From positions 1 to 6,440 of the forward strand of contig JAPOQT010000146.1 of the NCBI GenBank assembly GCA_026710525.1: a stretch of 6,440 bases of DNA, given 5' to 3'. The notes below the pieces were generated by a model. The model did no database searches and had not been told where the DNA came from. It saw only the letters and a list, made by a program, of their open reading frames with translations. Source of the stretch: Pseudomonadota bacterium (GTDB lineage: Bacteria; Bdellovibrionota_B; Oligoflexia; Oligoflexales; Bin106). Position numbers and translations under genes: made by a program. How positions within the stretch are numbered: the stretch's first letter is position 1; each line of letters opens with the position of its first letter. This document shows, piece after piece, positions 1 to 6,440 of the stretch.

Positions 1-1
1 C

Positions 2-142
2 AGTAGACTGGTGAATAGTTATTTAAATCACCGCGGTATATCACAACAGAATAAAACGAAAGCCAGGCAGTTACAGCAACATATCAAAGCAAAAAACCCG
101 AGAACAATCACCACCCAAAAATCAATTATCCAAAAAAGATAA
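2..142 (+). CDS. Possible C-terminal end of an unrecognised gene, cut by the left edge
   Basis: The frame beginning at base 2 is open from the window edge to a TAA at 140-142, giving 46 residues. The other two + frames stop within the first 15 bases. The peptide is basic and rich in Gln, Lys and Thr and ends in a charged tail (SIIQKR). It has no hydrophobic segment and no motif I recognise. It lies 97 bases upstream of the protease gene on the same strand, so it could be the end of the preceding gene. An open frame of this length can also occur by chance, and the composition is too simple to decide. No function is proposed. Confidence 0.4.
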   Translation, partial: SRLVNSYLNHRGISQQNKTKARQLQQHIKAKNPRTITTQKSIIQKR

Positions 143-239
143 GTTGTGGGACTGAAAGAACCTTGGTGATTTGAGAACTCGGTACTGTCATCAGTGGATA
201 GATGTGATCAGTGGGTTAATCTGTAGTTAAGGACGTGAT

Positions 240-1664
240 ATGAAGTATCAAAAAAGTTTGATCATGTGGCTGATAATGACCAGTGTCCTGATTGGCAGCA
301 GGATGGTCATAGCTGAAACAGTATCAGAAGAAAATCAGACAGAATCAAGCACAGATAAGTCTCAGGGTCCAGTGTCCTCAAAATTAGTGGAGAAGATGAA
401 GCAGACTGAAGAATTAGAAGAAGCCACTTTAAAATCAATGGAGGTTTTAACCAACGTTTTATATTTTCTCTCCGAGACCTACGTCGATGCTGAAGCAAGT
501 CAAATGCCGAAGCTTATTCAGGCAGCTATGGAGGGCATCACTCAAAGCTTAGATCCCCACACAATCATCATGAATAACAAACAGTTTCAAAGGATGCAAG
601 ATCAAACAGAGGGCAAATATTCAGGGATTGGTTTAGTGTTAAGTCATGAGCCTAGTCAAGGGCTGAAAATTTTATCGATTATCGACAACTCTCCTGCGGA
701 CAAAGCCGGCATGGCGGTGGGTGATTTGATTACCAAGATTAATGGTCGCTCACTGAAGGATCTTGATGTTGCCGAGTATCCCCAATTACCGAAAAGTCCT
801 GATGCTACCATTAACCTGTCGGTGACAAGAGGGAAGAAGCAGGTTAATTATCTGCTGAAGTATGCCGTAGTCCACTTAAAACAAGTGGCTGGTAAAATCT
901 TACCACCGAATATTGGTTATTTAAAAATATCTTCTTTCCAAGAAAATACATCAGACAGTGTGGCTGAATTCTTAAGGAAAAATTATGACTCGTTAAATGC
1001 TCTTATTGTTGATTTACGAGGTAACTCTGGTGGTCTTCTTGATCAAGCTATTGAGGTGGCTGATCAATTTATTGATTCAGGTTTGCTCTTATCTATCGTT
1101 GGTCGAGATCGAGAAGCACGTCACCGTCATTTTGCCCTCAAGCAGGATACCTACTCTCGTTTGCCATTAATCGTCCTGGTTAATGGTGAATCAGCTTCTG
1201 CTTCAGAAGTTGTCGCTGGTGCTCTCCAGGACCATGAGCGCGCCATTATTATGGGAGAAAAAACCTTTGGCAAAGGTTCGGTTCAATCTCTAATACCTCT
1301 CCCTGATGGTTCCGGTATGAAGATTACCGTCGCTCGGTATTTCACCCCAAGTGGCCGCTCAATTCAAACCGAAGGCATTGTGCCTGATGTGACCATTAGT
1401 GCTACCGACCCCAGTCTTGTGAAATTAGCCATTGAGCCAAAAGCAAATCATGAACCGAGTGATGAAAAACAACTCCCTAAGGTTGATTTAATTGATGATC
1501 CTGTGTCACAGAAGTTACATTCGGTGAGAGGGTTTGATCATTATATTGCCCAGTGGGATAATGATCAGCAACAGGATTATCAACTGAGGATGGCTTATAT
1601 GTACTTGAAGATTTGGTTAAAAATGAATTCTTTCCATAAAAAAACCAAAGGATCTCATCCGTAA
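240..1664 (+). CDS. ctpA: S41 family C-terminal processing peptidase (CtpA/Prc type), periplasmic
   Basis: This is a serine protease that trims or degrades envelope proteins from their C-termini; the substrate cannot be read from sequence. The 474-residue product starts with a signal peptide (MKYQK, then hydrophobic residues 7-19, likely cleavage after VIA at 23-25), so it acts in the periplasm. A helical N-terminal part (about 45-120) precedes a PDZ domain (about 121-205, with SGIGLVL and PADKAGMAVGD), which in this family gates the active site. The catalytic domain carries DLRGNSGG (258-265), GESASASE (316-323) and FGKGSVQ (343-349). By spacing to known members the triad is Ser320, Lys345 and Gln349. 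The C-terminal part (DYQLRMAYMYLKIW, 446-459) resembles the end of proteobacterial CtpA. The ATG is preceded by AAGGA with a 6-base spacer (229-233), which supports this start. Length and motifs are normal for the family, so it looks intact and active. Confidence 0.95.
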   Translation: MKYQKSLIMWLIMTSVLIGSRMVIAETVSEENQTESSTDKSQGPVSSKLVEKMKQTEELEEATLKSMEVLTNVLYFLSETYVDAEASQMPKLIQAAMEGITQSLDPHTIIMNNKQFQRMQDQTEGKYSGIGLVLSHEPSQGLKILSIIDNSPADKAGMAVGDLITKINGRSLKDLDVAEYPQLPKSPDATINLSVTRGKKQVNYLLKYAVVHLKQVAGKILPPNIGYLKISSFQENTSDSVAEFLRKNYDSLNALIVDLRGNSGGLLDQAIEVADQFIDSGLLLSIVGRDREARHRHFALKQDTYSRLPLIVLVNGESASASEVVAGALQDHERAIIMGEKTFGKGSVQSLIPLPDGSGMKITVARYFTPSGRSIQTEGIVPDVTISATDPSLVKLAIEPKANHEPSDEKQLPKVDLIDDPVSQKLHSVRGFDHYIAQWDNDQQQDYQLRMAYMYLKIWLKMNSFHKKTKGSHP

Positions 1665-1668
1665 TCTC

Positions 1669-4020
1669 TCATGTTTTTAACGTGTTAAACAGATGCTGCA
1701 GACCGGTAAAGCGTGGGTGGATTGCATGGGTCTTTAAGGCATCAGCAACACAGGTCATATCGCCGAGAAATACCGCATGTTTTTTTGCTCGAGTCAGAGC
1801 TGTGTAGAGCATATTACCTGAGAGCATATACCGGTGTTCTTTGACCACGGGAATAATGACCACGGGAAACTCTGAGCCTTGAGCTTTATGAATAGTAATG
1901 GCGTAAGCTAATTTAAGATCAGCTAAATGTTGCTTGCTGTAGTTCACGTTACGACCACCGCCAGTATCAACCTGATGAAAACGGACAACGAGTGAATCTA
2001 GTTTGTGATCTTTGGTTACATCCTTGTGAAGAACGTAGCCAATGTCACCGTTAAATACCCCTAGCTCATAGTTATTAACTGTTTGGATAACTTTATCTCC
2101 GACGACAAATGTCTTAGCTTCAGACGGAGCTGGGATGTCGTTATGATGAGGTGATTTACTTGACTGCTTTTGAAAATAGTTTTGGAGATATATATTTAAA
2201 CCATCACAGCCATAAGGGCCTTTATTGATGGGAGTGAGTACTTGAATATCGGTGAGTGGCTCAAAGTGACCAAAGGTTTTGGCAACCAAGGCGCGAATCG
2301 CCTGATACATTTCTCGTGGTGATCGAACATTTTGATAAGAACAGGAGGTAGTTGTGTTCAAAGTGTCCTGGTCTGTGTTGGTGTTTGCCGGTGGTAGTTG
2401 CTGATGTGGTCCTGGGAAACAGTTAGGCATTTTTGCAGCTAAAATAGCTTGAGAGGCTTGGATAATAGGTGAATGAGCAGCCTGACGGAAGACTTCATTG
2501 AGAGTAATGGTTGGCACTTGCTGACTAGCGATCAGGTCTGCCAGTAAACGGCCAGGACCAACACTAGGTAATTGATGGGGGTCGCCCATGAGTACGAGTC
2601 GTGTCCTTTTGACAGCCAGGGCTTCCCACAAGGATTTACCGAGATAAAGATCAATCATAGAGCACTCATCGATGAGAACTAAATCTTCAGTCAAGGGTTT
2701 ATCCTCATTGCGCCCAAAGCATGACTCGTGGGGGCTCCATTCGAGGAGACGATGGAGGGTTTTTGCTGACTCACCGGTAACTTCTTTAATTCTCTGGGCA
2801 GCACGACCAGTTGGTGAGGCTAAAGCCACATGATCACCAGCTCGTTTGGCAACCCAAAGCATAGCGTTAAGGGTGGTGCTTTTACCAACACCGGCACCAC
2901 CGGTGACAATAAAAATAGGTTCTGTTAAGGCTGAAAAAACCGCTTGTTTTTGTTGGGAATTGAGAATCAGTCCAGACTCACTTTGATAATCCATTAGCCA
3001 CTGATTAAAGGTCATTTGGTCAAAGATGATTTTCGGTCGCTTGAGCATAGCGATGGTTTGACTGACGATTCTGAGTTCAGATTGATGAAGGGTCATAAGA
3101 GAACAGTAAATGATATTGTCGTCGGACTGATGAGGAGCCATTTGATCGACAATATGTTTTTTCTCTGGGGTTAACTCGTCCAGGTGTCCTTGGGTTAGGA
3201 TAATCTCGCCATCTTGTGTGAGGGAGTGTAAGTGGTCATCGAGGTGAAGTTGATTAGGTAATATACCTAATAGACCTGGTAAACGTCTTGCCAGCAGCAG
3301 TTTAGGAACACAACTGTGTCCATATTGCTCGGAGCTAGATTTTAAAATAAAAAGAATAGCTGCTCGAATACGTAAAGGGTGTTCTTTAGCGATACCCGAT
3401 GATATAGCTAATCGGTCAACTCTCTTAAAGCCAAGCCCTGACACCCGGTGGATCAGGACATAAGGATTTTGTTTCAATGTGGCTAGATTCGGTGATGGTA
3501 AATGGTTCAGAACTTGTCGGGCTTGATGGACTGATAAGCCGTGCCCGGTCAGAAACAGAACAATGTGTCGTTTTCCTCGATAGGTATGCCAAACTTGTTT
3601 AATAAGAGCGATTTTTTTTGCGGAAAACCCCTTAATTTTAGCCAGTTCTTCTGGATGATGATCTAAGATATCTAAGGTTTTTTCTTGAAAGTGACCAACG
3701 ATTTTTTCAGCACTTTTTTTCCCGAGACCTGGAATTTCTGCGAAAATCACTAGTTGGATAAACTTAACTAAACTTTCTGTGGCAATGGGATCCTGATACT
3801 CATAAGATACAGATGCCCACTGGGCACCAAAGATCGGATGTTTCTGTGGTGTGCCCACCGAGGTCATAACTTCTCCCGCTTGGGCATTTTGAAATTGTCC
3901 CGTAACGACTAATTGTTCTCCACTATCTAGATTGCGAACAGCCAGAACCGACCAACCAGTTTCAGGACGGTTAAATCTCACTTCTTCAATCTGGAATGTT
4001 ATCGTCGTAGGAGTATTCAC
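1669..4020 (-). CDS. recD2: RecD2-type SF1B ATP-dependent DNA helicase
   Basis: This is a cytosolic 5'-3' DNA helicase of the RecD2 group, which acts in repair without RecBC. From the GTG at 4020 the product is 783 residues. An OB-like N-terminal domain (about 5-75) is followed by helix-hairpin-helix elements (IPGLGKKSAEKI near 96, IKGFSAKKIALI near 129, VSGLGFKRVDRLA near 193). The helicase motifs then come in order: Walker A GGAGVGKST (374-382), Ia ASPTGRAAQRI (401-411), Walker B LIDECSMID (449-457), III GDPHQLPSVGPG (479-490), IV NEVFRQ (508-513), V TIHKAQGSEFPVV (709-721) and VI YTALTRAKK (739-747). The frame stays open to an ATG at 4224, but the extra 68 residues have no family-like content and would overlap yciO. 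The GTG is preceded by AAAAGG four bases away (complement of 4025-4030), and the RecD2-like sequence begins just after it. A short Asn/Thr/Gln-rich insert lies between motifs IV and V. All motifs are intact. Confidence 0.93.
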   Translation of the reverse strand: MNTPTTITFQIEEVRFNRPETGWSVLAVRNLDSGEQLVVTGQFQNAQAGEVMTSVGTPQKHPIFGAQWASVSYEYQDPIATESLVKFIQLVIFAEIPGLGKKSAEKIVGHFQEKTLDILDHHPEELAKIKGFSAKKIALIKQVWHTYRGKRHIVLFLTGHGLSVHQARQVLNHLPSPNLATLKQNPYVLIHRVSGLGFKRVDRLAISSGIAKEHPLRIRAAILFILKSSSEQYGHSCVPKLLLARRLPGLLGILPNQLHLDDHLHSLTQDGEIILTQGHLDELTPEKKHIVDQMAPHQSDDNIIYCSLMTLHQSELRIVSQTIAMLKRPKIIFDQMTFNQWLMDYQSESGLILNSQQKQAVFSALTEPIFIVTGGAGVGKSTTLNAMLWVAKRAGDHVALASPTGRAAQRIKEVTGESAKTLHRLLEWSPHESCFGRNEDKPLTEDLVLIDECSMIDLYLGKSLWEALAVKRTRLVLMGDPHQLPSVGPGRLLADLIASQQVPTITLNEVFRQAAHSPIIQASQAILAAKMPNCFPGPHQQLPPANTNTDQDTLNTTTSCSYQNVRSPREMYQAIRALVAKTFGHFEPLTDIQVLTPINKGPYGCDGLNIYLQNYFQKQSSKSPHHNDIPAPSEAKTFVVGDKVIQTVNNYELGVFNGDIGYVLHKDVTKDHKLDSLVVRFHQVDTGGGRNVNYSKQHLADLKLAYAITIHKAQGSEFPVVIIPVVKEHRYMLSGNMLYTALTRAKKHAVFLGDMTCVADALKTHAIHPRFTGLQHLFNTLKT

Positions 4021-4075
4021 GTAACCTTTTCGAGGGAGTGTTATAACTCTATGTGATCCCGTTTCTTCTCTTATC

Positions 4076-4104
4076 TTGTTTTCATTAGCAGATATGGTTA
4101 TGAT
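4076..4104 (+). promoter_or_regulatory. Sigma-70-like promoter for yciO and the downstream gene
   Basis: A -35 box TTGTTT (4076-4081) and a -10 box TATGAT (4099-4104) are separated by exactly 17 bases, matching the housekeeping consensus at four of six and five of six positions. Transcription would start near 4111, leaving a leader of about 65 bases before the ATG at 4177. It lies in the divergent spacer between the helicase gene (starting at 4020 on the other strand) and yciO. No comparably good promoter facing the helicase gene was found. The call rests on sequence match only. Confidence 0.55.
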
Positions 4105-4176
4105 AATCAAACATTTTTGTGTGGAGATAGTGAATGGATGACATGAAGTATCTTTCAGTATGTGGGTGTTAAGCTG

Positions 4177-4833
4177 ATGAATAAAATTCTCTATACTTTT
4201 GAGTCTCCGGTATCGCAAAAACATTTACAGACGGCTAAAAAAATACTTATTGATGGTGGAGTGATAGCTTATCCAACCGATGTTAATTGGGCTTGTGGTT
4301 GTTTGTGTGATCATAAAGGGGCGCTGACAAAATTACAAAAAACAGCACGTATGCTAAATAAACAAAACCCTTACACGTTTATTTTTTCCAGTCTTTCTCA
4401 GGTATCATCGTTTGCCACCATTGATAATGTGGCATACCGGGTGTTAAAAAAGATTTTACCTGGCCCTTATACGGTTGTATTGAAAAGTCATAAAAGACTG
4501 CCTAAAATCATTGAAGATAAGAGAAAAGAGGTGGGTGTTCGTATTCCTGATAAAGAATTACTCTTAGAACTCACAGCCATGTTACCTTCCCCTTTAGCGA
4601 GTATGTCATTGAGTTTGCCTGGCCAGAGAGCACATCATCAAGATGTGGTACGACCACGATTTGGTTATGAAATCCTCGATGCTTTTGGTCATATGATTGA
4701 TTTAATACTTGATTTATCTCAAGAAATTGTCTATAAGGAAACGACGCTTTTACGTCTCCATGAAGGAGGTACTTTTGAACTTATTCGTCAAGGTAGTCAA
4801 AATCCAGCAAAAGAACTTACTTTTCGATCATAA
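4177..4833 (+). CDS. yciO: YciO-type protein of the Sua5/YrdC/YciO family
   Basis: This 218-residue cytosolic protein has the YrdC fold, which binds nucleotide and RNA. TsaC/Sua5 relatives make threonylcarbamoyl-AMP for the t6A modification of tRNA. The resemblance here is to E. coli YciO: GGVIAYPTD (27-35), a central block with PYTFIF (65-70) and LPGPYTVVLK (94-103), GVRIPD (120-125), and ASMSLSLPG (141-149). The TsaC KxR...SxN signature is not kept: the KxR position reads TAR (56-58) and the SxN position reads SLS (144-146), as in the YciO branch, so TC-AMP synthase activity is doubtful. Its true reaction is unknown to me. The ATG at 4177 places GGVIAYPTD about as far from the N-terminus as in E. 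coli YciO. An in-frame GTG at 4162 would add five residues; neither start has a strong ribosome binding site. The solute-binding protein gene follows on the same strand with overlap or a very short gap, suggesting one transcript. Confidence 0.88.
   Translation: MNKILYTFESPVSQKHLQTAKKILIDGGVIAYPTDVNWACGCLCDHKGALTKLQKTARMLNKQNPYTFIFSSLSQVSSFATIDNVAYRVLKKILPGPYTVVLKSHKRLPKIIEDKRKEVGVRIPDKELLLELTAMLPSPLASMSLSLPGQRAHHQDVVRPRFGYEILDAFGHMIDLILDLSQEIVYKETTLLRLHEGGTFELIRQGSQNPAKELTFRS
4763..4770 (+). promoter_or_regulatory. Strong Shine-Dalgarno sequence inside the end of yciO
   Basis: AAGGAGGT is a near-perfect anti-16S match lying within yciO. It is followed five bases after AGGAGG by TTG (4775-4777) in the frame of the downstream binding protein. 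This is the best ribosome binding site in the window and would couple translation of the two genes. The caution is that these bases also encode Glu-Gly-Gly of a conserved-looking stretch in YciO (EGGTFELIR), so the match may be a by-product of coding. Confidence 0.4.
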
Positions 4834-6440
4834 CGGTTTCACCAAGCTCTGTCACTTGCTGCTGGCGAAGAACTTGATCCATGGTGTGATAACATTATGT
4901 TCACTCATGATGATCTTGTTTGACTCAGACATTTTTGGCCAAGTCCTTGAATCAGATGAAGCGCAATCACCACCCACGTTCCAGCTTGCGCCACGTTATC
5001 AGTGGCAGCGTAGTGATGCCTCGACGATTTATGGTGATCCTAGTGCCAAGAAAGGTGGAACTGTTCGCTTTGCCAAAACAGATGCTCCCACAACATTTCG
5101 TCGTTTTGGCTCTGATGCCCATTCAGATGTCCATGGGTTTATCAAGCGCAATCAAATGAGCTTACTCTACTATCATTATCAAACCAAAACATTTCGGAGC
5201 GGCCTCGCTGATTATTGGGCGATGGCTCCGAGTGGTGATGAGGTTGTATACCACATTGATCCTAGAGCCCGTTGGTCTGATGGTCGTGCTGTGACTAGCA
5301 AAGATTTTCTCTACTATCAAAGTTTTGTTGTCAACCAAATGTCAGGATTAGAGAGTCAGCGACATTATTTTGAGCGTTATGGTTTACGTATTCGTGCCCT
5401 CTCACCACAAGTGGTAGCTGTTTCTGTTAACCGACCATACCCTCCCCAAGAGTTGTTATATATCACCAATATTACGCCACTATATCACGGTTTTTACCAA
5501 CCACAACCTGGATGGATGAGGGATATGAATTGGGCTATCGAACCAAACACTGGTCCTTATCAAATTAGCGCTCATAACCTTGGGGAGTTGGTGACTTTTA
5601 AGCGTAAAAAAGATTGGTGGGGCTACCATCGTCCGGCATGGCGAAATCTTTATAATTTTGATAATATTGAGTACCACTTTGTGTCAACTTGGCGGCAATC
5701 CCTTGAAAAATTTATCGCTGGTGAAGTTGATCATTTCTCCATGAGAGACGAGCTTATGCCTGCTTGGGCAGAGGAGCTTTATAAGCGACGTTCGGATATA
5801 CAAACAGTTATACTAAGGTGCCATTGTGATCAGTTAATTCGCGCTATTTTCTTAAACTTATCACGACAAACTTGGCGCGATCCTAGGCTTCGTCGTGCCT
5901 TTATCCATGGCATGAATATCTCCCAAATGATACAAGAGTCACATTGGTCACTGGAAAGGACTCACTCTCTTTTCCCAGTTCATGATGATTTCTCTGCCGA
6001 CCTGCCAACCATAACCTATGACCCGGACAAGGTCTCTCACTATATGACCGAGGCTGGTTGGGTGCTGAAAAAATCTGGTATTTTCTTTTCGCCTTTGGTC
6101 TGGCAAAAAGAAGGTCAACTGTTTCGGCGTACACTGTTCTACACAGATAAACGTGACGAATCAAAGCTTGCCATTCTCAAACGTGATGCTTTAGCAGCAG
6201 GAATCATGTTAGAGATAAAATTTTTGCATAAAAATGATTTTTTCGACAACCTGAGAAGTAATGACTATGATGCCCTTTGGCTCAATTTGTATGATAATCA
6301 TGCTTACCCAAGCTATGAAGATCTCTATCATTCAAACAGTATTACCGCTTTTGGTCACAATGTCTCCCAAAAATTCGAGTTTTTCGGAGAATTGATCCTT
6401 ACTCAGGTTAATGTCGTTCATAAAATCGCCCCAATTCAGG
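4775..6440 (+). CDS. Extracellular solute-binding protein, family 5 (YejA/OppA-like), cut by the right edge
   Basis: This is a periplasmic binding protein of an ABC importer for peptides or peptide-like compounds; substrate unknown. The frame is open to the edge, giving 555 residues. From the TTG at 4775, a hydrophobic segment (VITLCSLMMILF, 38-49) resembles a signal sequence, although the stretch before it is unusually long. YGDPSAKKGGTVRFA resembles the YejA start (GEP...PKGG). PRARWSDGRAVTSKDF (about 163-178) is the family 5 signature. NTGPYQIS and NFDNIEY (294-300) followed by EKFIAGEVD match the YejA pattern, and DPRLRRAFIHGMNI and EAGWVLKK also fit. YejA proteins are about 600 residues, so the end probably lies shortly beyond the window. 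Other possible starts are ATG 4760, TTG 4856 or 4874, and ATG 4907; 4856 gives a more usual signal peptide but lacks a ribosome binding site. Permease and ATPase genes may follow outside the window. Confidence 0.85.
   Translation, partial: MNLFVKVVKIQQKNLLFDHNGFTKLCHLLLAKNLIHGVITLCSLMMILFDSDIFGQVLESDEAQSPPTFQLAPRYQWQRSDASTIYGDPSAKKGGTVRFAKTDAPTTFRRFGSDAHSDVHGFIKRNQMSLLYYHYQTKTFRSGLADYWAMAPSGDEVVYHIDPRARWSDGRAVTSKDFLYYQSFVVNQMSGLESQRHYFERYGLRIRALSPQVVAVSVNRPYPPQELLYITNITPLYHGFYQPQPGWMRDMNWAIEPNTGPYQISAHNLGELVTFKRKKDWWGYHRPAWRNLYNFDNIEYHFVSTWRQSLEKFIAGEVDHFSMRDELMPAWAEELYKRRSDIQTVILRCHCDQLIRAIFLNLSRQTWRDPRLRRAFIHGMNISQMIQESHWSLERTHSLFPVHDDFSADLPTITYDPDKVSHYMTEAGWVLKKSGIFFSPLVWQKEGQLFRRTLFYTDKRDESKLAILKRDALAAGIMLEIKFLHKNDFFDNLRSNDYDALWLNLYDNHAYPSYEDLYHSNSITAFGHNVSQKFEFFGELILTQVNVVHKIAPIQ

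Noticed and set aside
163..191. Possible ctpA promoter, TTGGTG (163-168), 17-base spacer, TGTCAT (186-191)
   Set aside because: It matches the consensus at only three of six and four of six positions, which is expected by chance in AT-rich DNA.
307..498. 63-codon - strand open frame
   Set aside because: It is antisense to the well-supported protease gene, with no ribosome binding site and no recognisable content.
4091..4112. GATAATCA stretch resembling part of a Fur-type operator
   Set aside because: There is only one partial hexamer match and no repeated or palindromic arrangement; the bases are better explained by the -10 box.
4160..4177. Tiny open frame ATG TGG GTG TTA AGC TGA overlapping the yciO ATG (TGATG)
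   Set aside because: It has only five codons and no ribosome binding site, so it cannot be told from chance.
4920..5159. 79-codon + strand open frame starting at TTG 4920
   Set aside because: It lies in another frame inside the solute-binding protein gene, whose frame shows clear family motifs over the same bases.
5480..5677. 65-codon - strand open frame
   Set aside because: It is antisense to the binding-protein gene and has no family features.
5901..6164. 87-codon - strand open frame
   Set aside because: It is antisense to the binding-protein gene, and its composition looks like a shadow of the + strand codons.

Overview
The window is a piece of a bacterial chromosome with ordinary coding density and a moderately AT-rich composition. 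It holds three complete genes, one gene cut by the right edge, and probably the tail of one cut by the left edge. The periplasmic C-terminal processing protease, the YciO-type protein and the YejA-like binding protein point to a Gram-negative bacterium, most likely a proteobacterium. That is inference from family membership; I cannot name a genus. I see no tRNA, rRNA, CRISPR array, insertion sequence, phage gene or long repeat.

Layout from left to right. Bases 2-142 are open on the + strand to a TAA and may be the end of an unrecognised gene. A 97-base gap (143-239) follows, with a good ribosome binding site at its end. A ctpA-type serine protease gene (240-1664, +) comes next. It ends four bases from the stop of a RecD2-type DNA helicase gene on the - strand (1669-4020), so the two genes converge tail to tail. 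The helicase is best started at a GTG at 4020, although its frame stays open to an ATG at 4224. A divergent spacer of about 156 bases (4021-4176) carries a good sigma-70-like promoter facing right. That promoter serves a yciO-family gene (4177-4833, +). The yciO gene appears to form an operon with a solute-binding protein gene of the SBP_bac_5/YejA type, which runs off the right edge with no stop. No stretch longer than 300 bases lacks a gene.

The genes do not form one pathway: envelope proteolysis, DNA helicase work, a nucleotide/RNA-binding-type YrdC-fold protein, and peptide uptake. The most useful points are gene-start corrections: the long overlapping ORF start of the helicase, and a strong Shine-Dalgarno sequence inside the end of yciO in front of a TTG codon in the frame of the binding protein. 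A second point is that the YciO-type protein lacks the residues that define active threonylcarbamoyl-AMP synthases. I found no convincing undescribed multi-gene system here.
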